Shown: positions 24,432-32,105 of the stretch, piece by piece
Position numbering within the stretch: position 1 is the first letter of the stretch
How the letters are laid out: each line of letters opens with the position of its first letter
NCBI GenBank assembly: GCA_028818385.1
Contig: JAPPNY010000210.1
Span: 1 to 64,000, forward strand
Length of the DNA stretch: 64,000 nt
Direction: 5' to 3'
Source: Spirochaetaceae bacterium
GTDB taxonomy: Bacteria; Spirochaetota; Spirochaetia; SZUA-6; Bin103
Notes under the pieces: generated by a model
Seen by the model: the letters and a program-made list of their open reading frames with translations, nothing else
What the model was told of the DNA's origin: nothing
Database searches by the model: none
Position numbers and translations under genes: made by a program

Positions 24432-25379
24432 ATGGCGAGCGCGATAGACGAGCGGGCGCTGGCCGAGCGCCAGCGCGGGGAGAAGTGGCGCAAGGCCAGG
24501 CGCATGGCGCCGCTCTACGTGTTCCTGCTGTTCCCGATGACCGCCGTCTTCATCTTCCACTACATCCCGATCTACGGGGTGCAGATCGCCTTCAAGGAGT
24601 TCCAGATCGGGCGCGGCATCTGGGCCAGCCCGTGGGCCGGCTTCCTGCAGTTCGAGATGCTGTTCAGCAACCCGTTCTTCGGCCGGATCATGCGCAACAC
24701 GGTCATCCTGAGCCTGCTGCGCATCGGCTTCGCAGTGCCCGCGCCGCTGCTGCTGGCGTTGCTGATCAACGAGGTCGGCAGGATGCCGGTGAAGCGGACG
24801 ATCCAGTCCATCTCCTACCTGCCGCACTTCATGTCGTGGGTGGTGCTCTCTGGCATGCTGTTCGAGGTGCTCTCGCCGCAGCGCGGGCTGGTGGCGCTGT
24901 CCGCGAACCTGTTCGGCACCCCGGCGGTGAACCTGTTCACGGACGAGGCGTTCTTCCGCCCTCTGCTGGTGACGTCGGACATCTGGAAGGAGGCCGGCTG
25001 GGGCGCGATCATCTACCTGGCGGCGATCGCCTCGATCGACCCGGAGCTGTACGAGGCGTCGTCGATCGACGGCGCCAACCGCCTGCAGCGCGCCTGGCAC
25101 ATCACCATTCCGTCGCTGGTGCCGGTGCTCACGATCCTGCTGCTGCTGCGCATCGGCAACATCATGGAGGCCGGCTTCGACCAGGTGCTGAACCTGTACA
25201 GTCCGCCGGTGTACGAGGTGGGCGACATCATCGACACCTACGAGTACCGGGTCGGCCTGATCGACCGGCGCTACGACTTCTCCACCGCGGTGGGCCTGTT
25301 CAAGAACGGCATCGGCCTGGCCCTGCTGCTCGGCGTCAACGTCGTCGTGCGCCGCCACAGCGACTATGGCCTCTGGTAG
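24432..25379 (+). CDS. ABC sugar permease, LplB type
   Basis: This 315-residue inner-membrane permease of the LplB (COG4209) type has about six transmembrane helices, starting with LYVFLLFPMTAVFIFHYIPIYG. The ATPase-docking EAA loop reads EASSIDGANRLQRAWHITIP. NTVILSLLRIGFAVPAPLLLALLINEV and YLPHFMSWVVLSGM are typical. I chose ATG 24432, preceded by GGAGG and GAGG. Its 3' end overlaps the next permease gene by 14 bases. Confidence 0.92.
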   Translation: MASAIDERALAERQRGEKWRKARRMAPLYVFLLFPMTAVFIFHYIPIYGVQIAFKEFQIGRGIWASPWAGFLQFEMLFSNPFFGRIMRNTVILSLLRIGFAVPAPLLLALLINEVGRMPVKRTIQSISYLPHFMSWVVLSGMLFEVLSPQRGLVALSANLFGTPAVNLFTDEAFFRPLLVTSDIWKEAGWGAIIYLAAIASIDPELYEASSIDGANRLQRAWHITIPSLVPVLTILLLLRIGNIMEAGFDQVLNLYSPPVYEVGDIIDTYEYRVGLIDRRYDFSTAVGLFKNGIGLALLLGVNVVVRRHSDYGLW

Positions 25380-26292
25380 CGTGCCGGCGCGCGTCGCCCG
25401 GGCTCGGAGGCGCCGGAGCGGGGGAGACGTGGGCTTCGACGCGGTCAACCTGGCGTTGCTCTCCCTCTACTGCCTGACCATCCTGTATCCGTTCTGGTCG
25501 ACCCTGGTGCTGTCGTTCGCACCGGCCGAGGAGGCGGGCACGCTCGGCTTCCGGGTATGGAACGAGCGCTGGACCGCCAGCGCCTATCGGTTCGCGTTCT
25601 CGGAGTTCGGCAACGCCGGCGTCGCCTATTACAACTCCATCTACCGGACCGTTCTGGGCGTCGCCCTGGCGCTCGCCATGACGCTGCTGGCCGCCTATCC
25701 GCTGGCCAAGCGCGATCTCCCGGGCCGCAAGTGGATCACGCTCTACTTCCTGCTGATGCTGTTCTTCACCGGCGGCCTGATCCCACGCTTTCTGCTGGTG
25801 CGCGGCATCGGCCTGCTCGACACGCGCTGGGCGCTGATCCTGCCGCTCGCGGCGCAGGCGTACTACGTGATCATCATGCGCAACTTCCTGATGACGATCG
25901 ACAGCGCCTACGAGGAGTCGGCGTTCATCGACGGCGCCAGTTACCTGCAGGTGCTGGTGCGCATCATCGTGCCGCTCGCCAAGCCGGTGATCGCGACCAT
26001 CGCGCTGTGGTCGGCGGTGCAGCACTGGAACTCCTGGCTCGACGCCCTGATCTACCTCAACAGCGAGTCGAAGGTGGTGCTGCAGACGCTGCTGCGCCGC
26101 CTGGTGCGCGCCTGGGAGCAGGAGGCCACCGACGCGCTGGACATGTTCCTCTCCACCTACGCGGCCAAGGTGCCGTCGGAGGCGGCCAAGGCGGCGGTGA
26201 TCGTGATCACGATCGGCCCGATCATCGCCCTGTATCCCTTCCTGCAGCGCTACTTCATCAAGGGGATCTTCCTGGGGTCGCTGAAGGGCTGA
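25366..26292 (+). CDS. ABC sugar permease, UgpE/LplC type
   Basis: This 308-residue inner-membrane permease is the second subunit of the importer. It has six predicted helices, the loop ESAFIDGASYLQVLVRIIVPLAKP as EAA motif, and the end FLQRYFIKGIFLGSLKG that is standard for this subfamily. The strongly basic N-terminal tail (ARVARARRRR) is cytoplasmic. It starts at ATG 25366 within the LplB gene, so translation is coupled. The next gene, 52 bases on, is an unrelated AAA/nuclease protein. Confidence 0.92.
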   Translation: MASGSVPARVARARRRRSGGDVGFDAVNLALLSLYCLTILYPFWSTLVLSFAPAEEAGTLGFRVWNERWTASAYRFAFSEFGNAGVAYYNSIYRTVLGVALALAMTLLAAYPLAKRDLPGRKWITLYFLLMLFFTGGLIPRFLLVRGIGLLDTRWALILPLAAQAYYVIIMRNFLMTIDSAYEESAFIDGASYLQVLVRIIVPLAKPVIATIALWSAVQHWNSWLDALIYLNSESKVVLQTLLRRLVRAWEQEATDALDMFLSTYAAKVPSEAAKAAVIVITIGPIIALYPFLQRYFIKGIFLGSLKG

Positions 26293-26344
26293 AGACGGGC
26301 GATGAGGTTCCCTCGCGGGGCCGGCTGCGGAGTAAGATGACTCG

Positions 26345-27913
26345 ATGTCCCGGCGCAGACTGCCGATCGGCATACAGACCTTCCGGGAGTTGCGGGAGGA
26401 GGACTGCTACTACGTGGACAAGACGCCGTACGTCGAACGGCTGCTCCGCGAAGGCAAGCACTACTTCCTGTCACGGCCGCGGCGGTTCGGCAAGAGTCTG
26501 TTCCTGGACACCCTGAAGGAGTTCTTCGAGGGCAGCGAGGCGCTGTTCGCCGGGCTGTACATCCACGACCGGCACAACTGGTCGAAATGCCATCCGGTGG
26601 TGCGGCTGAGCTTCGGCGGCGGCAACTTCAAGGAGCCGGCCACGCTGCACGCGGACGTGATGGCGCAACTGGACGGTCTGGCGCGGGACAGGGAGATACC
26701 CGTGCGGTACGACATCGCTCCGGCGCGCTTTCGGCATCTGCTGCAGGCCCTTCACAAGGCGACGGGCCGGCGCGTCGCGGTGCTGGTGGACGAGTACGAC
26801 AAGCCGATCCTGGACGCGTTGGTGGAGGCGCCGGAGGTGGCGCTCGCCAACCGCGACTACCTGCGCGGGCTGTACGGGGTCATCAAGGACTGCGACGCGC
26901 ACGTCCGGTTCACGTTCCTGACCGGCATCAGCAAGTTCTCGAAGGTGAACCTGTTCTCGCAGTTGAACAACCTCACCGACCTCACCCTGGATCCGGTCTA
27001 CTCGTCGATCTGCGGGTACACGGAAGATGACCTGGACACGGTGTTCGCGCCGGAGTTGACCGGCCTGGACCGGGAGCGGGTGCGGGAGTGGTACAACGGC
27101 TATAGCTGGCTGGGGACGGAGAAGGTGTACAACCCGTACGACGTGCTGCTGCTGCTGCGCCGCGGCAGGTTCGCGGCGTACTGGTTCGAGACGGGAACGC
27201 CGGCGTTTCTGGTGGACACGCTGTTCGAACGGCGGGTCTCGTCGGTGTCGCTGGACCGGACGGTGAGCACGGAGGATCTGCTTTCGTCGTTCGACGTCGG
27301 CGGCCGGACCGCCACTGACCACATCGGCACGGAGGCGCTGCTGTTCCAGACCGGCTACCTGACGATCACGGGAGAAGAGGAGCTGGGTGGAGAGCCGCTG
27401 TACCGGCTGGGCTATCCCAATCGGGAAGTACGGCAGAGTCTGAACCGGGTGCTGCTGCGCCATCTGGTGCAGGACGCGGAGCGGCAGACGGCGAACAGCG
27501 TGCGGCTGGCGCGCCTGCTGGAAGCGCAGGACTGCGCCGGCCTGAAGGAGCTGTTCCATGCCTTCTTCGCGAGCATCCCGTACGAATGGCACACCAGCAA
27601 CGACATCGCCGACTACGAGGGTTACTATGCGAGCGTGTTCTATTCCTACTTCGCGGCGCTGGGCTACGAGATCGTCGTCGAGGAGTCGAGCGGCCACGGG
27701 CGGCTGGACATGGCCGTGCGTACGGGCGGACATGTCTATCTGTTCGAGTTCAAGGTGGCTGAGCTGTCGCCGCCGGGATCGGCGCTCGCCCAGTTGCAGG
27801 ACCGGGACTACGCGGCCAAGCACCGCGGCCGGGGCGAGCCCATCCACCTGATCGGGGTGGAGTTCAGCCGCCGGACCCGCAACGTCACGGCGTTCGAGGT
27901 GGCCGACGGATGA
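26345..27913 (+). CDS. AAA-ATPase-like/PD-(D/E)XK nuclease superfamily protein (PF09820/PF08011 type)
   Basis: This 522-residue protein belongs to a family abundant in Bacteroidota, spirochaetes and clostridia, often in many copies and of unknown role. The N-terminus PIGIQTFRELREEDCYYVDKT leads to the Walker A-like loop RPRRFGKS and Walker B VAVLVDEYDKPIL. A long linker with FLTGISKFSKVNLFSQLNNL follows. The C-terminal PD-(D/E)XK domain reads HGRLDMAVRTGGHVYLFEFKV, with the D and E-x-K catalytic residues present. There is no Shine-Dalgarno; a TAAGAT box ends 6 bases before the ATG. It looks intact and independent of the transporter genes on its left. Confidence 0.9.
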   Translation: MSRRRLPIGIQTFRELREEDCYYVDKTPYVERLLREGKHYFLSRPRRFGKSLFLDTLKEFFEGSEALFAGLYIHDRHNWSKCHPVVRLSFGGGNFKEPATLHADVMAQLDGLARDREIPVRYDIAPARFRHLLQALHKATGRRVAVLVDEYDKPILDALVEAPEVALANRDYLRGLYGVIKDCDAHVRFTFLTGISKFSKVNLFSQLNNLTDLTLDPVYSSICGYTEDDLDTVFAPELTGLDRERVREWYNGYSWLGTEKVYNPYDVLLLLRRGRFAAYWFETGTPAFLVDTLFERRVSSVSLDRTVSTEDLLSSFDVGGRTATDHIGTEALLFQTGYLTITGEEELGGEPLYRLGYPNREVRQSLNRVLLRHLVQDAERQTANSVRLARLLEAQDCAGLKELFHAFFASIPYEWHTSNDIADYEGYYASVFYSYFAALGYEIVVEESSGHGRLDMAVRTGGHVYLFEFKVAELSPPGSALAQLQDRDYAAKHRGRGEPIHLIGVEFSRRTRNVTAFEVADG

Positions 27914-27959
27914 CGTGAGTCGGCGTCCATCGACGGCGCGGGGTCGCTGAAGGGCCGAC

Positions 27960-29081
27960 TCAAACCCGGTCGGCGTGCGGCAGGCACGCCGGCAACGGGA
28001 ACCATGTGACCGGCAGCGGCGGCTGCAGGGGGCCGAACAGCGCGCGCATCGCCGCCATCTCGTCCATCGTGAAGTCCGCCGGGTCGTCCGTGGGCACCGC
28101 GGCGGCGCTGGAGCCGTCGACGCCGAGGCGCAGCCGATTCGCATCGCCGATCTGCAGGACCAGGCTGCCCGGCTCGACACCGCCTGCGCGGACGCGTTCG
28201 CGGAGCAAGGCGGTCAGCACCGCCGGCCAGTCGAAGACCTTCCAGCAGTCGGCGGAGCGCACGGCCGTGGCCTCCGCGATCGCGTCCAGTCCCCTCACCA
28301 GCGCGGTCTGTGCCGGCGACACGGCGACCGTCACCGAGGCGATGTCCCGGTGGGCGCACCACGCGGCGGCGATCCGCAGCGCGGCCGGTGTGTCGGCAGC
28401 CAGCAGCTCGGTGACCTGCGAGCCGTCGCCGCCGGCGATCAGGTAGCCGGTCAGCCCGCCGCCGGCGACCGCGGCGTACGGCCGGTTGTTCCAGCTCGAG
28501 CAGATCGTGACGAACTCGGCGGCCGGCCGCTCGCCGCGCATGGACTCCCCTGCATGCAGGCGGTGCGCGGCGGCGAGCAGCGGGTCATCCTCGGTCAGCC
28601 GCCTGAACTCGATGCCGGTGCCGTCGACCCCGGCTGCGCGCAGATCGTCCCGTTCGAGCGTGAAGCGCAGGTCGGTCCCGGACTGCTCGTAGCCGAAGTG
28701 CCGGTAGCGGGGTCTGCGGCCGCTGAGCCACGAGAGGGGATAGCCGGCAGCGCGGATCTCCTCCACGCAGTGGCGCATCAGCGTGCTCATCAGGCCCCTG
28801 CCGCGATACCGCGGATGCGTCGAGACGCCGCCGATGCAGGCCACGCGCAACGCGGCGCCGCCCACGTGCCAGGTCAGCGGGAACACGCCGACCGCCGCCG
28901 CCAGCCGGCCGTCGCGGCGGATCGCGTAGTTGCAGCGCATGAGCTCCTCGGTGGGGCGGTAGATCTTCGGCAGCAGGGCCGGGAAGTCGTGCGGTCCGTG
29001 CGAGAAGGAGAAGGCGTAGTTGAGCAGGTCCATCGCCTCCCCGTAGTCCGCCGCCGTGAGCTGGACGATCCGCTCGCTCAC
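27960..29081 (-). CDS. Eis-like GNAT N-acetyltransferase
   Basis: This 373-residue protein has the three-part Eis layout: a GNAT domain with the acetyl-CoA loop RYRGRGLMSTLMRH (about residues 75-90), a second GNAT-like middle domain, and a C-terminal SCP2-like sterol carrier domain (LVLQIGDANRLRLGVDG). Eis-type enzymes acetylate amines on aminoglycosides, peptides or other molecules. I set the start at GTG 29081 (VSERIVQLTAADYGEAMDLL), since relatives begin there. Its start codon is only 24 bases from the start of the divergent MalG-like gene. There is no sign of an antibiotic cluster, so the substrate is open. Confidence 0.82.
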   Translation of the reverse strand: MSERIVQLTAADYGEAMDLLNYAFSFSHGPHDFPALLPKIYRPTEELMRCNYAIRRDGRLAAAVGVFPLTWHVGGAALRVACIGGVSTHPRYRGRGLMSTLMRHCVEEIRAAGYPLSWLSGRRPRYRHFGYEQSGTDLRFTLERDDLRAAGVDGTGIEFRRLTEDDPLLAAAHRLHAGESMRGERPAAEFVTICSSWNNRPYAAVAGGGLTGYLIAGGDGSQVTELLAADTPAALRIAAAWCAHRDIASVTVAVSPAQTALVRGLDAIAEATAVRSADCWKVFDWPAVLTALLRERVRAGGVEPGSLVLQIGDANRLRLGVDGSSAAAVPTDDPADFTMDEMAAMRALFGPLQPPLPVTWFPLPACLPHADRV

Positions 29082-29105
29082 CGTCCGGTCCCCGCGTTCG
29101 CCTTC

Positions 29106-29957
29106 ATGCGCTCCATCTCGGACCCGGATCATACCGGACGCCTGCTGCTGGTCCCGGCGGCGGTGTTCGCGCTGTTCCCGCTGGTCTGGATCGTCTCGTC
29201 GTCCGTGAACGCCGTCGACAACCTGAGCACGGCGCGAATCATCCCCCGGCACCTCACCGTGGACAATTTCGTCGAGCTGTTCACCAACCCGCTGACGCCG
29301 TTCGGGACCTGGATCTGGAACACCTGGAAGGTGGCCGTCGTCGCCGCGCTCGGCAACGTGGCGCTGGCCGCCCTGGCCGCGTTCGCCTTCAGCCGGCTGC
29401 AGTTCCGCGGGCGGCGCGTGGGGCTGCTGAGCCTGGTGCTGGTGCAGGTCTTCCCGCAGTTCCTGGGCTTCATCGCCCTGTTCCTGCTGGGCCAGCAGAT
29501 CGGCGACGTGGCCGACTTCGTCGGCCTCAACACGCACGGCTACCTGATCCTGGTCTACCTGGGCGGCGCGGTCGGCTTCAACGCCTTCCTGATCAAGGGC
29601 TACATGGACACCGTTCCGGGCTCGCTGGACGAATCGGCCGCCGTCGAGGGGGCGTCGCTGTGGCAGGTGTTCGCCCGCGTCATCCTGCCGCTGAGCCGCC
29701 CGGTGCTGGCGGTGATCTTCATCATCACCTTCATCGGCTTCTACTCGGAGTACATCCTGGCCCGCACCCTGCTGCGGAGCACCGACAACATGACCCTGGC
29801 GCTGGGGCTGCAGCTCTTCGTGAGCAGCGACTACTCGGCGCGGTGGGGCAACCTGTCCGCGGCCGCGCTGATCGGGGCGGCGCCGATCGTGCTGACCTTC
29901 CTGCTCGCGCAGCGGCAGATCATCGGCGGGCTGACCCGCGGCGCGGTCAAGGGTTGA
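29106..29957 (+). CDS. Orphan MalG-type ABC permease
   Basis: This 283-residue maltose-type permease has six predicted helices and the docking loop ESAAVEGASLWQVFARVILPLSRP. Family marks are LVQVFPQFLGFIALFLLG, LIKGYMDTVPGSLDES and the ending QRQIIGGLTRGAVKG. It should pair with a MalF subunit and a MalE binding protein, but neither is upstream; the neighbouring gene is an acetyltransferase on the other strand. ATG 29106 is preferred, although no Shine-Dalgarno precedes it and the frame is open far upstream. The starch enzymes that follow support a maltodextrin substrate. Confidence 0.85.
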   Translation: MRSISDPDHTGRLLLVPAAVFALFPLVWIVSSSVNAVDNLSTARIIPRHLTVDNFVELFTNPLTPFGTWIWNTWKVAVVAALGNVALAALAAFAFSRLQFRGRRVGLLSLVLVQVFPQFLGFIALFLLGQQIGDVADFVGLNTHGYLILVYLGGAVGFNAFLIKGYMDTVPGSLDESAAVEGASLWQVFARVILPLSRPVLAVIFIITFIGFYSEYILARTLLRSTDNMTLALGLQLFVSSDYSARWGNLSAAALIGAAPIVLTFLLAQRQIIGGLTRGAVKG

Positions 29958-29991
29958 CCGCGCGGGAACGGTTTCGTAGGAGAAGATCAGG

Positions 29992-30201
29992 ATGGATGCG
30001 AATGTGTTCCTCGGCGCGCTGATGGTGGTGTACGGAATCGTGACGCTGATCCTGCGCAGGGTTGCGCCGGACCGGTTCTGGAAACTGGAGACGATGAAGA
30101 AGAAGTGGGGCGAGAAAGCGGCCCTGCGGATTCATGTGATCGGGTACACGGTGCTGCCCCTGGTAGCCGGCACCGTGCTCATCATTCGCGGCCTGGCGTA
30201 G
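29992..30201 (+). CDS. Small two-helix membrane protein
   Basis: This 69-residue protein has two hydrophobic helices, FLGALMVVYGIVTLILRRV and a C-terminal YTVLPLVAGTVLIIRGLA, joined by a basic loop (KLETMKKKWGEKAALR). The start follows AGGAGAAGATCAGG. No family is recognised. It lies between malG-like and GH13 genes, 34 and 10 bases from them, so it is part of the starch operon. It may be an accessory of the transporter; no function can be assigned. Confidence 0.7.
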   Translation: MDANVFLGALMVVYGIVTLILRRVAPDRFWKLETMKKKWGEKAALRIHVIGYTVLPLVAGTVLIIRGLA

Positions 30202-30211
30202 CACGGGATCG

Positions 30212-32105
30212 ATGAGCCGCCGCCACGACGACGATCGCGGCATCTACGGCCTGCCCGGGGACGTGTCGCCCTGGGACGTCCGCTTCGACGCCGGGGACCG
30301 GGCGTTCCTGGACGCGGAGGGCGATGGACGGTTCCGCCTGCGCGTCTGGACGGAGCCGGCGCTGGGGGCCGCCCGCCTGGTGGTGCGGACGGGCCGGCAG
30401 GTGGAGTCGCATGCCATGACGGCGGTCGCGGCGAGTGATCGCTTCACCTTCTGGGAGACGGTCGCCGGGCCGTTCGCCGCCGGCTCCCGGTACTCGTTCG
30501 CGTTCCGCGCGGACGGCGGCCGCGGCCAGGGCGTCTACCTGTCGCCCGCCGGCGTCACCGTCGCCATTGAGCGGCTCGACCGCTGGCCGTTCCCGGATTC
30601 GGCCGCCGGGGAGATGGCGCCGCTCTCGGTGCCCTCCTGGGCGCGCGGCGCGGTGATCTACCAGATCTTCCCCGACCGCTTCGCGAACGGCGACCGCTCG
30701 ATCGATCCGCCGGACGTGCGGCCGTGGGGGACGGCGCCCGAGGCGCGTGGGTTCTGGGGCGGCGACCTGGCGGGGATCGCCTCTCGCCTGGACTACCTGA
30801 CGCGGCTGGGGGTGGAGGTGCTCTACCTCGCGCCGATCTTCGCCTCGCCCTCCAACCACCGCTACGACACGGTCGACTACCTGACCGTCGACCCGTTGCT
30901 AGGCGGCAACAAGGCGCTGCACGAGATGGTCGACGCCGCGCACGCGGCCGGGATCCGGGTGGTGCTGGACGTGTCCATCAACCACGTCCACCCGCGCTTC
31001 TTCGCGTTCGCCGACCTGGTGCGGAACGGGCGCCGCTCGGAGTTCCGCGACTGGTTCGTGATCGAGGAGTGGCCCCCGCGCATCCTCCATCGCCCGCACG
31101 TGAAGGCGCACCGCAGCCTCAGGGAGTGGTTGCCGGTGTGGCAGGAGGAGACCGGCCTGCCGGTCGAGGAGGTTGCCGACGCCGGCCCCGCGGTGGAGCC
31201 CACCTACGAGGCGTGGTACGGGGTGCCGACCATGCCGCGCGTGAACCTGGCCCATCCGCCGGCGCGCTCCTACATGCTGCAGGCGCTCACCGGCTGGGTG
31301 CGGGACTACGGCATCGACGGCTGGCGGCTGGACGTGGCGCGCTACGTCGATCCCGACGTGTGGCGCGACCTGCGCCGCGTGCTGCGGGAGGTCCGGCCGG
31401 ACGCGTACCTGCTCGGCGAGGTGATGGGCGATGCCGGCCGCTGGCTGCAGGGCGACGCCTTCGACGCCTCCATGAACTACCCGCTGCGCGAGCTGGCGTT
31501 GCGCTTCTTCGCGACCGGCGCCATCGACGGCAGGGAGGTGGCCGACGGCCTGGCGCGCATGTGGGCGCGCGGCGCGTGGCCGGTAACCCAGGCCGCGCAG
31601 AACCTGATCGGCAGCCACGACACGCCGCGCTTCCTTACCCTGGCAGGCGGCGAGCTCTGGCGCCTGCGGCTGGCGGTGGTGCTGCAGATGACCTTCCCCG
31701 GCGCGCCGGGCCTCATACTACGGGGACGAGGTGGGCATGGCCGGCGGCGGCGACCCCGGCTGCCGCGGGGCTTTCCCGTGGCCGGACTCAGGGCACGCCG
31801 GCGAAGGAGCCGGCGATCCCGAACGCCATCCGCTGTTCCGCACCGTTGCCGAGCTGGCCGCGCTGCGCCGCGCGGAGCCGGCCCTGCGCGACGGCGAGTG
31901 GCGGGCGGGAGAGGCGCGCGCGTCGCTGGTCACGTTCGAGCGGCGGCGCGTCCGGCGCCGCGTGCTGGTCGCTCTCAACCGCGGCCGCACGGTCGCCGTG
32001 GTGGATCTGGGCAGCACACGGGCCCGCCTGCTCTGGGGCGGCGGGACGATCGCCGACGGGCGCCTGCGCGTGGCGGGCCGGGACGCTGCCATCGTGCGCC
32101 TATGA
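30212..32105 (+). pseudogene. GH13 alpha-amylase/neopullulanase, one frameshift
   Basis: This cytoplasmic GH13 enzyme would cut alpha-1,4 glucans. After an N-terminal beta domain (about residues 1-130) come region I VVLDVSINHV, region II GWRLDVARYV with the nucleophile Asp, region III LLGEVMG with the acid/base Glu, and region IV IGSHDTPRF. At about 31715 the reading frame breaks: the expected LYYGDEVGMAGGG continues only if one base is removed from CTCATACTAC (or two added). The second part then runs to 32105 with a normal C-terminal beta domain. So the gene is one base from intact, by recent mutation or sequence error. It overlaps the GH57 start by 4 bases. Confidence 0.8.

Noticed and set aside
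27975..29105. N-terminal extension of the MalG-like permease by about 377 codons
   Set aside because: It is antisense to the well-conserved acetyltransferase gene and has no membrane-protein character.
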